Below are positions 9,577 to 19,605 of a DNA stretch of 61,389 bases, one piece after another. Position numbers and translations under genes: made by a program. The first letter of the stretch is position 1. The number at the start of each line of letters is the position of its first letter. This DNA comes from Seminavis robusta. Taxonomy: Eukaryota; Bacillariophyta; Bacillariophyceae; Naviculales; Naviculaceae. Location: contig CAICTM010000530.1 in NCBI GenBank assembly GCA_903772945.1, forward strand, positions 1 to 61,389. The letters are read 5' to 3'. The notes under the pieces were generated by a model. The model saw nothing but the letters and a program-made list of their open reading frames with translations, made no database searches and was not told the DNA's origin.

Positions 9577-10296
9577 CGATAGTAGTTCACTAGTCCAATG
9601 AATCTACCAAGTTTCTTCCTGTTCGTAGGAGGAGCGATGTTCTGGATCGCATCTATTTTCTTGGTTACGGGTTGGATTCCTTCTCAAGTAATCCAGTAGC
9701 CTAGATACTCAAGTTCTCTTCTTTCGAAGAAGGACTTGGTAGCATTGATCTTAAGTCCAGCTTCTCGAAGCCTTTAGGAGAACTTCATCTAACTATTCAA
9801 CGTGATCCACTAGATCGCCGTAAGGTAGGATGAGTTGATCATCAATGTATGCACGGACATTTTCCAAGTCGTGCATGAGTGTTCCCATCCTCCTTTGGAA
9901 GATGTCGGGACTATTGCATAGGCCCATCGGTACTCGCTGGTACTCGTATTTCCTGAATCCGTCTAGATTCAGTAGCATGTCTTGTATCCTTGGGATCGGA
10001 CAAGGTTTGTGCTCAATCCTTTTGTTCAGTTCCCGGACGTTAGAGATGAACCGTGTAGATCCATTCTTTTTGGGAATGATAAATGTTGGTGCCGTCCACT
10101 CGGAACGGTTTACCTGCTTAAGTGCTCCTGCGTCGCAGAGACGTTCGACCTCTGTCTTAAGAGTGTTGGTATGGACACGTGGAGTAGGATAAGTCCTAGT
10201 GTGATAGGGTTTAGCGTCAGGACGAAGTTCTACTTCGTAGTCGTCCATTTGTCGCTTTCCTAAAGTACCTTCGAATTGGTCGGAGCACTTGGTCAA
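9577..10296 (-). pseudogene. Gypsy 1 reverse transcriptase, internally deleted
   Basis: The frame 9793-10296 starts in the leader to RT and contains SEWTAPTFIIPKKNGSTRFI (fingers), KYEYQRVPMGLCNSPDIFQR and VRAYIDDQLIL (the YIDD catalytic box). Between MLLNLDGFR and KYEYQRVPMG the usual 'LDLNxGYYHI' catalytic strand, about 35 residues, is absent. This removes the first catalytic Asp by a clean in-frame deletion. After 9793 the minus strand continues in broken frame with thumb/connection residues (GIQPVTKKIDAIQNIAPPTN and GRFIGLVNYYRDIW) down to about 9577. Confidence 0.8.
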
Positions 10297-10332
10297 TAAG
10301 GCATGAAGCGGTTGCTGCTCTTCCTTATTTAC

Positions 10333-10761
10333 CTAGTTTTGACTCTGGCATATCTGCCTTAAGTCAGGTCGTTCGTATTTCGCGTCAAGAGTCCTCTTGA
10401 GACGATCTGCACTGTCGCTGACGGCTGTAGGATCAGGGATGAAGAAGTTCCTTTCTTCATTGGTATTGCTATCTTTCATAGGGAAAGATGTGATATTCCA
10501 CTTCGCTGACGGGGTAGTGAAATCGAACTTGATTCTTAGATCGGAGAGAATGTCTCGACCTATGATCATGTCATACGCCCCCAAGTTCTTGGTGGCATGC
10601 AAGTTCCATTCGATAATTCTATCATCGTGGAACTCAGGAGTCATAAGTGCACCCTTACACTTCGTGCTGGGGTTTAATTCCTTTACAGGGGTAGTCCATA
10701 GTGTTTGGGCGCCCCCATGATCCTTCATGCTTAATCTCTTAGCATGAATTTGGGTAATCAA
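10333..10761 (-). pseudogene. Gypsy 1 retropepsin region
   Basis: A 142-codon minus frame with NLGAYDMIIGRDILSDLRIK, the conserved strand after the active site in gypsy aspartic proteases (usual 'YDMIIGRDLLxxLGIxxxF'), then FDFTTPSAKWN. The catalytic D-T/S-G triad should lie upstream, near 10.77-10.80 kb, where GTGASG-type residues can be read next to a stop, so the active site is damaged or frameshifted. It lies between Gag and RT in normal order. Confidence 0.7.
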
Positions 10762-10799
10762 GGTTCCGGATGCTCCTGTATCACGGGTTTTTGTTTCCC

Positions 10800-12417
10800 T
10801 TTTTCTCGTCTGTTAAATCTAACATAGACGATAGTTTTGAGGTCTCTTGTCTTGCGACGTTGACGAGGTGGTTGGCCACGGACGAGGTTAACAATGCTGG
10901 ATAGATCATCAGAATCTAGTTGAGCAGCTTCTAGGCAATTATCTAATTTGCCGTAGACTTCTCAGTTGCAAACAATTTTGTTTACTAGTTAGTGAGATAT
11001 CTTCATCACTTAGGTATGAGAAATCGGAACATGGTTCCGTTGAATCATCATCCTGGCCTAATTCTCAGAGGAGATCTCTCCATCTGAATGATTGAAGTCG
11101 AAGTCGGCAAGAGCCTTGTCGACTGCGCCATTTCTTGTCCATCATGTTGAGGGACCCGACAGAGAGTCATCCTCGTTGTCAGAGTCGCTGACTTGCGTTT
11201 GGCAACATGGTTGCATTCGTTTTCTTCTTGCGATCTCTGACCGCAGCGTTGGAGACTTTCTTCATAAGGACAGAAAGTTCCTTCTGGTGTAGGACTTGGC
11301 ATCGTCAGACTTGCGTTTCCAAGTCTTGTTCTTGTTGTACGCTGGCTTGCTATCGTTGTCAGACGAGGACTTGGCTTTGAGTTTCTTCAGATCATGCAAT
11401 CAGCAGTATTGTGAGTGCTGACTCGTGGTAATCACACCACTTTTCTTCGCTCTTGGAAGAATGGTCGTTTGTTGCGAGTAGACTTGTACTTCTTGCAGTT
11501 GTTCTTCTTCGAGGAGCTTTGCTTGGCATCACTGCCTTGTCAAAGTTTCAGGGATTCCATGCTCAAGAATCCAATGAGCGACATCTCGGCAGTGAAAGGA
11601 TCGAAGTCGTTTCGTCCATCTTGCGCATCAGGAACGAGGAATGCCAATGACAGATGATGTCGATGAAATTCGTCCTGGTTCAACTGTTTGATTGACACCG
11701 AAAGGTGGCAAACGTGGAAGCTCATCGGTATTCATTCGAGTGAGGTTGTTGATGTAGGCGCGAGTTGTCATCTCGCTAGGCTTACGCATCTTGCGACGCA
11801 TGAAGCGTTTCTTTTTTTCGAGAGCCTTGTAAGACAGGCTGCTTCGATAACCGCGTTATTCCAAAGGTGATGTCAACATCGCTTAGAGCGGGTTCCGCTG
11901 CACCGTCCCATGCGGCTGGACACGAGCTGGAAGGCTACTTCGTTTCTCCAGAAGTCACATCGCGGGAGGAATTGCGTTCACAGCAATTTGTCGTTGGGCG
12001 TTATGACGCACGGCACGATGACCTGCACACCCAGCTTCGTAGGCACTCTTCGCAGAGCTGGAAGTCATCTCCTTGAGAAGCGATGTTTGTCGTCGGGACT
12101 AGCAAGGTTGAGTCCAACGAAGACCTTCTCCATGTTCGTAGCCCACTTGATGGTCTGACGGGAGTGTTGGAACCATTGATGATGGCTACCTTAAGGTGTA
12201 TTTGGCACTGTTTGCATCTGCAGGAACGGCGCGAAGTTTGTAGGTGGTTGTACGAGAATCGTCGATCTCGGTGTCTTCGCATTGTCGAAGAGAGGAAAAA
12301 TGGGTTGTCACGCAACTGTTTTCTCGAAGTTGGTGAACGCTGCTTTCCTTGAGCAATCTCATGGTGAAGGAATAGTGAGGGTAGCTGAAAGCTATTGTGT
12401 TTGTTAACAAAATGCAC
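10800..12417 (-). pseudogene. Gypsy 1 Gag remnant
   Basis: No single frame is open. Short minus frames carry Gag-like pieces: 12001-12417, then 11540-11725 (LNQDEFHRHHLSLAFLVPDA), then a Lys/Ser/Asp-rich tail (LKAKSSSDNDSKPAYNKNKT near 11.35 kb). A Cys/His cluster (THNTADC near 11.40 kb) resembles the unusual single knuckle of diatom gypsy Gag. Assignment rests mainly on position upstream of the protease. Heavy frameshifting means the exact borders are uncertain. Confidence 0.5.
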
Positions 12418-12794
12418 TACGCTAAAAGCTAGTGTAAAGATCTTTCGAGTGTTTTGGTGAGAGAATGAAAGTTATGAGAGTTAGAAAGCTATGAAAACTA
12501 ATCAACGAGAGAGATCACCATAAAGGATCGTAGATCTGGCTCCCGCGGGAGACTATAAAGTGTGATAGAGTAGGTTGCGGTAGTAATCCTACGTATCTCC
12601 ATGATCCTAAAACGGAACGCGTGGAAGATTCGTCTAGCATGGATCTAGTAGCGTGGAAGTACTCCACGCTGGCTAAATATCTAGAGCGATGTTTCATCAT
12701 CAACCTAGTATGACTAGAGCGGTCATTGAGAACCCTGTCTCAATAACTATTCACGAGAGACTCAGTCATGAGTCGAACTCAAACCCTATCTAGG
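12418..12794. other. Spacer between gypsy 1 and DIRS recombinase
   Basis: No gene supported. A hairpin GCGTGGA-AGTAC-TCCACGC lies near 12652-12670. The region could include a gypsy 1 5'LTR or leader, but no second copy is present to prove it. Confidence 0.3.
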
Positions 12795-13412
12795 ATCGAG
12801 TTGCGAATAAGGCTAAGAGCCGTGTATTGCACCACTTGGGGAACCCTCAACCGCCACATCCGCAACCTCTGCATCCTGGCCTTCTTCTGGCTCCTACGCC
12901 CTGCGGAGTACCTGGATACCGGGAACCTTGAATCCCGAAGCCAAGCCTTTCGCCTCTGTGATGTCTCCTTCACTGTCCGCGGCGGCCTCCAAGTCCGCGG
13001 AGACATCATCTCTTTGAATGACGTGAAAAACCACGCGTGCCTCACCAATGCCACGTTTACGTTCACTGACCAAAAGAAACTTGTCTGCGGCGAGTCCGTG
13101 GGCCACCGCCCGACCACTGATCCGTGGCTTTGCCCGGTGAAGTCCCTCGCGCGTGTGGTCTACCACCTCCGTACCAACGGTGCCGACGCCGATACTCCCC
13201 TCTTCAACCACTTCAATGCGGCCCGCAACCGGTGGTATCCTGTGAAGCCCCAGTTCATCACCAACGCCCTCCACCACGCTGCGGCCCTCATCTCCCACGA
13301 CACCGGCATCAACCCCGACAAGGTCTCTGCCCGCTCCCTCCGTCCTAGTGGTGCCACAGCCCTTCTCTGCGCCCATGTGGACTCGGATGCCATCCGCCTT
13401 CTCGGCCGCTGG
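12795..13412 (+). pseudogene. DIRS-type tyrosine recombinase, C-terminal Tyr missing
   Basis: An open frame (first Met at 12768) encodes the catalytic domain of a DIRS-order tyrosine recombinase. Visible motifs are FFWLLRPAEYL (first catalytic Arg region), a variable middle, and SARSLRPSGATALLCAHVDS (box II Arg), followed by LLGRW. In this family LLGRW is followed within about 10 residues by the nucleophilic Tyr (typically 'RSDxMLRYLH'). Here coding similarity stops exactly at W (13412) and the terminal repeat module B begins, adding TPQSRMV and a stop. The enzyme joins circular cDNA to the target without target duplication; this copy lacks its nucleophile. The N-terminal recombinase domain is also missing (compare 27108-27392). 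Confidence 0.85.
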
Positions 13413-14911
13413 ACTCCCCAGTCCCGAATGGTACCCCGGGGACTGGAGACGGTCGGCTCAGTAAATGGCTGAGTCTCTCCACTCACCTAATCCTCTACTA
13501 GTCGTGTCTAGCTGCTCTGGGCGAGCGCAGCTTGTCTGCGCTCGGTGTTGAGCAGCAGCACGCCTGGGGAACCCCCCGTCCGAGTTTCCACGCCCCGCAG
13601 CGTGGAAACTTGAACCCTGATGGGTTCTCGCAACCATGACCCTAATCATGGTTGCCGGGAGGACCATCTCACTATTTGCAAAATTAATTCCCGCGCTCCT
13701 CACCTACAACTCAAGTACATCTCTACATCTCGCAGGTCATCACCTGCGTTCCGGAAATGGATACCCCACATGATGATGCACCGCATCAGCTCCTCAATGC
13801 CTCTTGAACAAGATTACCCTTAAGGCAACGACGCCCATCCAAGACCACATTTGGCAAGATCGACAGCGGCAACCATGAATCACTAAAGCTAGCGACCTAG
13901 CCAAGACCAGCCATTGAACTGCCGATCGCAAGAAGGTTGTCTCTCTCTCAGCTCACAATTCTTCATTCAGCCGACGCTGAAGGCAAGAACCTAGATTAGA
14001 TTAACCCACCTCTCCCTCCCTGGTTGCACGACTCAAGGCTGTCCCGTGGAACATCACATTCCCGGGACTCCCTCTCGCCGTGTGGGATCCATCCGGGACT
14101 CCCCAGTCCCGAATGGTACCCCGGAGACTGGAGACGGTCGGCTCAGTAAATGGCCCAGTCTCTCCACTCACCTAATCCTCTACTAGTCGTGTCTAGCTGC
14201 TCGGGGCGAGCGCAGCTTGTCTGCGCTCGGTGTTGGGCAGTAGCACGCCTAGGGAACCCCCGTCCGAGTTTCCACGCCCCGCAGCGTGGAAACTTGAACC
14301 CTGATAGGTTCTCGCAACCATGACCCTAATCATGGTTGCCGAGAGGACCATCTCACTATTTGCAAAATTAATTCCCGCGCTCCTCACCTACAACTCAAGT
14401 ACATCTCTACATCTCGCAGGTCATCTCCTGCGTTCCGGAAATGGATACCCCACATGATGATGCACCGCATCAGCTCCTCAATGCCTCTCGAACAAGATTA
14501 CATTTAAGGCAACGACGCCCGTCCAAAACCACATTTGGCAAGATCGACAGCGGCAACCATGAATCACTAAAGCCAGCGACTTAGCCAAGACCAGCCATTG
14601 AACTGCCGATCGCAAGAAGGTTGTCTCTCTCTCAGCTCACAATTCTTCATTCAGCCGACGCTGAAGGCAAGAACCTAGATTAGATTAACCCACCTCTCCC
14701 TCCCTGGTTGCACGACTCAAGGCTGTCCCGTGGAACATCACATTCCCGGGACTCCCTCTCGCTGTGTGGGATCCATCGGGGACTCCCCAGTCCCGAATGG
14801 TACCCCGGGGACTGGAGACGGTCGGCTCAGTAAATGGCCGAGTCTCTCCACTCACCTAATCCTCTACTAGTCGTGTCTAGCTGCTCGGGGCGAGCGCAGC
14901 TTGTCTGCGCT
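13413..14911 (+). repeat. Tandem array of DIRS terminal repeat modules (B'-A-B-A-B), 685-bp period
   Basis: Two near-identical 684-685-bp units and a partial third follow the recombinase. I divide them into module A (13545-14004 and 14230-14688) and module B (13413-13544 partial, 14005-14229, 14689-14911). A ends in CCTAGATTAGATTAA and B ends in CAGCTTGTCTGCGCTCG. The A start, B end and A end are defined by single copies elsewhere: A alone at 44985-45444 leads into DIRS ORF1, and B alone ends at 19605. A has two hairpins: GTTTCCACGC with GCGTGGAAAC, and AACCATGA with TCATGGTT. Interpretation as split direct repeats is inference. Confidence 0.75.
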
Positions 14912-15636
14912 TGTACTAGAGCTTTTCTTGCTCGACGTGCTTGACTTGCTACGCTTGCTCGACTTGCTTTGTTTCGACTTGTCGTCGTCATCTTTATCTT
15001 TATCTTTATCTTTGTTGGGACAGTACGTGGCTGGATGCCCTTTCTCGTGGCAGTTATAGCATTCTTTGTCTTTCCAGAATTCTTTGTCATAGCCTGCGTT
15101 TCCGTGGCCTCTTCCTCTGCCACCACCCCGTCCTCTCCCGCCTTGTGCTGTCTGAGCAAAGGAGCTTCCGTGGGAAGTGGACTGTCGTGGGATGATATTC
15201 TTGGTGTGTTTGTCCAAGAGGTGTAATACGCCATGGATAGTAGTAGGATAGTTGTCAATGCCTTTGGCAAAGTCATCCCTCAGGTTCTGTTTGAGTTTGG
15301 TGTTCTCAGCTGAACTATTTGTAAAGAAGATGTAGCTATACTATCGTTCTTCAGCGTACTCCATGACTTTAGTCTGTTCCTCGGGTGTGAGGTCGTCGTA
15401 ACTTTTTGTGTGCAGCAGTTTAGCCGTATGGTGCATTGCTGCGTCATGTACCTTGGAAATGCCCACGGATTGTGCAATGTCCTTCTTGGGGGTAAATTGC
15501 TCGTGGTATTCGGAGGCGGTAAGGCTCCCTTGGTGGAAATTCATCAATTGCTTTTCCTGTTAGTTGATGGTGTGGTACACGTAGTTATCGTCAGTCTGGG
15601 CCATGATCGTCTTATGGATCATTGTTCGTAGCTCCA
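14912..15636 (-). pseudogene. Copia gag fragment with CCHC knuckle (3' half)
   Basis: Minus frames 15341-15547 and 14867-15217 encode the C-terminal half of a Ty1/copia Gag. The first has MNFHQGSLTASEYHEQFTPK, matching the 'FRQ...YYExF' Gag helix. The second has a Gly/Arg-rich stretch, the zinc knuckle CYNCHEKGHPATYC (C-x2-C-x4-H-x4-C, about 15020-15061) and a Lys/Asp/Ser-rich tail. Gag packages element RNA, with the knuckle binding nucleic acid. The 3' end is cut by DIRS module B at 14911. The 5' half continues at 19006-19140 beyond the LINE 2 insertion. Confidence 0.8.
15620..15636. repeat. Target-site duplication of LINE 2 (left copy)
   Basis: CATTGTTCGTAGCTCCA, 17 bases, is repeated exactly at 19006-19022. 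The two copies flank LINE 2 and lie in the copia gag that it split. Confidence 0.9.
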
Positions 15637-15655
15637 TGCAACTGGTGCCACCTTT

Positions 15656-16648
15656 GCCAGCCCAGACGGATCAAAGCAGGTCAAGCTCTTCATGACGGGG
15701 TTTGTGGATGATACGAATTCAAGAACGAATTGCTTTCTGACAAACACTGTTCCCACAGTGCAGGTATTGGTGGAGAAGGCAACCAAAGATGCTCAGTGGT
15801 GGAGTGATCTTCTGTGGTCGTCGGGTGGCAAGCTGGAGGCTTCGAAGTGTTCCTTTCATCATCTCCGATATGAGTTCCGACCCAGTGGCGAACCAAAGCT
15901 GGTCTCGGGGACTGACTTTACACCATCCATCAAGGTGGAATCCACTGATGGGATCGTCACGCCGATCAAACCAGTAGACAACTACAAAGATCACAAGTCA
16001 CTTGGATGTTTCAAAGGCCCGGCTGGAAATCTCGCAGCACAGAAAGCAGCCTTGATCAAGAAATGCACCCATTATACCAGAGTCCTGAAGGGATCCCCAT
16101 TGAATAGACGGGAAGCCAACATGTTCTATCGAAGCATCTTCCTTTCGAGTGTGGGTTACTGCTTGGAGACCACCTTCTTCAAGGATGTCGATCTCGATAC
16201 CATTGAATCGGCTCCACGCCGGGCTGCACTTCAGAAGATGGGGTATCGATCGAATACTGCGAAAGTGATCTGCTATGGTTCCTGGAAGTTGGGGGGTATA
16301 GAAATGTTTCGACTCGCCGACAAGCAGGGAGTCGGGGTGATCCAGCAGTTCTTAAAGCACTGGAGGACAAGGTGCACCGACATTGGAGACCTAAGTGAAG
16401 TCACATACGCCTGGTTGCAATTCCATGCCGGAATTGGCCGACCAATCCTTGAGGATCTCGAAATCGATTGTCATCTCCCAGTCGGGCTGTTCCAGTGCAT
16501 GCGAAGGTTCCTTAAATCCATTGGAGGCACGATTGAAGTGCAAAACGCGCACATTCCGCCGTTGCAGGCGAGCAAGACTCCTACATTATGGACTGGTTGG
16601 GATGGTATGGAAATTTTCTCCGAGGCAGACCTGAAACGGATCAACTAG
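15656..16648 (+). pseudogene. LINE 2 reverse transcriptase C-terminal part
   Basis: An open frame from the truncation point has KLFMTGFVDDTNSRTNCFL at its start. GFVDDT is the catalytic box, with the fingers and first catalytic Asp missing through 5' truncation. The rest is palm/thumb and a long post-RT domain (for example SLGCFKGPAGNLAAQKAALI, NRREANMFYRSIFLSSVGYC and APRRAALQKMGYRSNTAKVI) typical of diatom RT-RNase H elements. It stops at 16648. The stretch to about 16940 is coding-like but broken (MWTYIREEFWHG frame). Confidence 0.85.
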
Positions 16649-16939
16649 TGCGCTCTTACTTCCAATTGTCACGGTGCTGACATCAACGGCATGTGGACAT
16701 ACATCCGGGAGGAGTTCTGGCATGGTTTTTCCAGTCCCTGATGCCTCGCACCACCTACTTCAAGAGTTTTCAAGATCGACCCAGGGACCCCAAGACTTGG
16801 TGGTTGTGGAGAAAGCCTTATCCCTTTTCGCTCCGAATCTGACTTGGATGTACCCCTGGAGGTGGCTCGTCTCTGCTGACAAGCTCCGGATGCGCACAGG
16901 TTCTTCTATGAGGTCGATGCCAACGTCTCTATCAACAAG

Positions 16940-17800
16940 TTGACATTGAGAGTCCGAATTCTGGATTGTTCCAACATCCAGTCCGAAAAGGAACGGACAG
17001 TTCATCCTGGGAGTTCGGGGATGAGACCTACCTGGACGCAAGCATCCTACACAACTCTTGCCACTGGATCCCACTTCCCCCGATCTTGCACCTCTGTCCA
17101 GCCAGACTCTCGAAAGCGGCGAGTCCTAGAACTGACCCTCTTCAACAAGCGTGAGACAGTGGTAGTTGGTGTGGTTTCACAGCAGGCATCCTGCTCGTCC
17201 ACTACCACCACACCGACAACATTTGAGGACTTCCTTGCCACTTTGGAGCCTTGGGAAACAGCTCTCTATGACGAGCTTGAGTGGATGGTGGACGCCTACT
17301 CAGTCCTGCAGATTGTCACAGCCATGCCCTTCTGGGTGGCCAGCGATGGGCTGCAGACATTGAAGCTGGTAAGGCGAGTTTTGCATTGGGTCCTGGCAGA
17401 CAACCGCGGCCAAATTGTGCTTCGGTGCTCTGGTCCAGTTTTTGGTATGGTTCCGACTTCCTACAGGGCGGAGGCTTATGGCATTCTATTCCCCTACTTG
17501 CCTTCTTGACGATTGCTGGAGTTCTACGATCAGCCAGCATGAAGAATTATGTACACTTATGCGACAATGAGTCTGTGACGAATAAGTGCGCTAGCTGTCT
17601 CGAGTATGAGGGTGGTACCCCAATGATTCGTTGAACTCCGACTGGGATGTCTTGCAGCAGATCGAGGATTCGTTCCGGGCTGCAGTCACTGTGCCAAGAT
17701 GGAGCACATAAAATCGCACCAGGACAAGACAAGGCCATCGAAACACTACCCCTAAAAGCACAACTGAACTGCAGAGCTGACAAACGGCAGGCAGTTACAT
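16940..17800 (+). pseudogene. LINE 2 RNase H domain (broken)
   Basis: Overlapping plus frames give an RNase H: TFEDFLATLEPWETALYDEL, then AMPFWVASDG (first catalytic Asp), VLHWVLADNRGQIVLRCSGP, MVPTSYRAEAYG (catalytic Glu), and in a shifted frame VHLCDNESV (catalytic Asp). The last motif is followed by NSDWDVLQQIEDSF. RNase H removes the RNA strand of the hybrid. The four acidic positions appear present but lie in different frames, with shifts near 17.35 and 17.51 kb and stops after 17.64 kb. A second fragment of the same domain lies at 40790-40975. Confidence 0.8.
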
Positions 17801-18179
17801 GAACCGACACATAAACAGGATCATCCAAGGTACTCCGATTTCGGCAAACCTGGCCCAGCTGCATCTTCCCAAAGGAACATGCAATACAAGCTCCCCAGAA
17901 CTGCGGCATCTCAGGAACGACAGCCCTGTTCGACACACATTGTCAAACTGAATCCGACTGGGCGAGGACACCCCTGCATTGGTTGATTGGACACCTCATG
18001 GTCGAGCTGTCAACGTCACGAGATCCCAAACCGACAATTGTGAATTCCTATTTCAATTGTTGCCAGTTGGGAAACGGATCCACCGGGATGACCCAAGTAT
18101 GATCACCATTGTCCCCGTTGTGGTGGTGATCACGAGACTGAATCCATGTTTACCGATGCCCGCATGTTGACGTGGATTT

Positions 18180-18832
18180 GTGGCGGGGCCATGCAACGAG
18201 CGATCAGCACAAAGTTGCGCAAGGATTCCACCGACCCCTTCCTCCTGGAAATTGCTCGATGGAACAATACCACTTGAAGATCGATTCCTCCACCCATGGC
18301 ATTACCCTGACAGGTATAGGGACCTGTTGACACTCAAAATTCTCATTGGTTGGGACAACTTCCTGAGAGGACGTTTGTCCACGCACTGGGCTAAGCATCA
18401 AGATGCATATCTGCATCGGGTCGGCTCCCAGGAGACCACCAAGACAGGGCAGCTCTGGTCACCAACCTAGCCTCACTGCTCATCCAGCAGTGGTGGAACC
18501 TGTGGGAGGATCGCAATGCTGCCAGGCATGGCAAAGACAAGGAAGACCAGTGGAAGAAGAAGCACGAACAGCTTCAGCGGGAGGTGGAACTCATCTACGA
18601 GAAAGCGGATCTGATCCCAACGGAGCTGGTGGATTTTATCTTCAAGCGCCCGCTTGACGAGCAAATGGAAAGGGCCCAGGCGACATCAAAGCGTGGCTTG
18701 CAATTGGCTGCCCGTCGTCGACAAGCACTCAGGGACGAGCATGACGCACAATGCAGAACAATGACACAGGGTAACTACGCACAGAAGGGGTCCTGCGTAG
18801 AAATAGATGGCAATCCAGCCAAGGGTAGATAG
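18180..18832 (+). pseudogene. LINE 2 ORF2 C-terminal coiled region
   Basis: Frames 18180-18470, 18403-18657 and 18584-18832 follow one another through frameshifts. The readable sequence includes LKILIGWDNFLRGRLSTHWA, then a charged helix in broken frame (NLWEDRNAARHGKDKEDQWK), then KADLIPTELVDFIFKRPLDE and the stop before the 3'UTR. Position and composition match the end of the RT-RNase H polyprotein. Function is unknown, perhaps template 3'UTR recognition. Frameshifts lie near 18.42 and 18.58 kb. Confidence 0.65.
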
Positions 18833-19005
18833 TTAGCTGCAAAGCACCTCCGGAGTTTTTAACTTCTCCGGTGGGGGGCTTGCACTAGGCCGGTTCCTAT
18901 GTGGGCGTCCTTGTACGTCTGAGGTACTCCGGTTCAATATGGCTCCGTTCAGCGGGTGGTCTATTGAGGTGCAGCCTAAATAATAAAACTTCGTTATTTT
19001 TTTTC
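18815..19005 (+). other. LINE 2 3'UTR and tail
   Basis: Starts near GATAGTTAGCTGCAAAGCAC and contains CTCCGGAGTTTTTAACTTCT, GGGGGGCTTGCACTAGGCC and CCGTTCAGCGGG. It ends AATAAAACTTCGTTA followed by a run of T. The whole block is closely similar to 22318-22516. CTCCGGAG...CTCCGG could form a stem, as LINE 3' ends recognised by RT often do (inference). Confidence 0.8.
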
Positions 19006-19140
19006 CATTGTTCGTAGCTCCAGCCAGTGGGTCGCATTTCATCAGAACGGTCTCGTAATCAGTGTTATGCGTCATCTTGTCCTTCAACAATCGGGTGCAC
19101 TGCCCGAGGATCAAGTTACTGTTGCTATTGAGATACTACT
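19006..19140 (-). pseudogene. Copia gag fragment (5' half), with right TSD
   Basis: A minus frame from 19114 reads ILGQCTRLLKDKMTHNTDYE followed by TVLMKCDPL, the central Gag motif of diatom copia (usual 'ILGQCTxxLKxKM'). It runs into the right copy of the 17-bp duplication at 19006-19022 and continues across LINE 2 into 14912-15636 with the same orientation. A frameshift lies near the junction. Confidence 0.75.
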
Positions 19141-19369
19141 GAAAAAAGTGGGTGGGCTACCAGTTTTGTTACTGGTGTGAAGTTCTAGTACAGAGGTACA
19201 GGTTCAATCCCTAATCGCGAATCCCCAACCCTCCTGGCGCAAGCGCCCCAACACTTCAATGAGACTCTTCTTCATGAAGAACTCTACGAGGACTAACCTA
19301 CCCTAGTCCTCGCCCCCCCTGTCCTTGCCTACACCTGGACAGGGGGTTACTTCTCCCACCCCACTACGC
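19141..19369. other. Spacer before DIRS module B
   Basis: No gene. A tRNA B-box-like GGTTCAATCC at about 19201 lacks a matching A box or cloverleaf. The segment GTCCTTGCCTACACCTGGACAGG near 19.32 kb is inverted-repeat-like. Part may belong to the same DIRS copy as the B module that follows. Confidence 0.35.
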
Positions 19370-19605
19370 TCCCTCCCTGTTCTGCCTTTGGCTTTTGGGT
19401 TGCACGACTCAAGGCTGTCCCATGGAACATCACATTCCCGGGACTCCCTTCCGCTGTGTGGGATCCATCCAGGACTCCCCAGTCCCGAATGGTACCCCGG
19501 GGACTGGAGACGGTCGGCTCAGTAAATGGCCGAGTCTCTCCACTCCCCTAATCCTCTACTAGTCGTGTCTAGCTGCTCTGGGCGAGCGCAGCTTGTCTGC
19601 GCTCG
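19370..19605 (+). repeat. DIRS terminal module B, single copy
   Basis: Nearly identical to 14005-14229 apart from about 17 extra bases after CTCCCTCCCTG. It ends precisely at GTCTGCGCTCG (19605), where copia 2 sequence starts. The end coincides with B ends in the 13.4-14.9 kb array and so marks an element boundary. Confidence 0.75.

Larger units (their letters stand above)
9102..12417 (-). mobile_element. Gypsy 1: Ty3/gypsy remnant with internal deletions
   Basis: In minus orientation the remnant carries decayed Gag (12417-10800), retropepsin (10761-10333), RT (10296-9577) and integrase (9570-9102), the Ty3/gypsy order PR-RT-RH-IN. The RT lacks its central strands, and the RNase H plus integrase zinc region are missing at a single junction near 9570-9577. 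No LTR pair could be matched. The fragment is non-autonomous. Confidence 0.8.
15637..19005 (+). mobile_element. LINE 2: 5'-truncated non-LTR element with RT, RNase H and 3' tail
   Basis: A 3.37-kb insertion bounded by an exact 17-bp target-site duplication. It starts inside the RT, contains an RNase H and a C-terminal coiled region, and ends in a 3'UTR finishing AATAAAACTTCGTTATTTTTTTT. The 5' truncation together with a long duplication is the usual product of target-primed reverse transcription. Frames are broken in the RNase H and C-terminal parts. Confidence 0.9.

Noticed and set aside
12894..13376. Minus frame of 160 codons opposite the recombinase
   Set aside because: Gly/Val-rich mirror of a GC-rich coding strand whose plus frame has clear recombinase motifs.
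13413..14911. Interpretation of the 685-bp repeats as solo LTRs
   Set aside because: The borders lack TG...CA ends and no 4-6-bp duplications flank them; association with DIRS ORF1 and recombinase fits terminal modules better.
19171..19215. tRNA-like B box GGTTCAATCC
   Set aside because: No A box, acceptor stem or anticodon arm could be folded around it, so it is not called as a tRNA or SINE.
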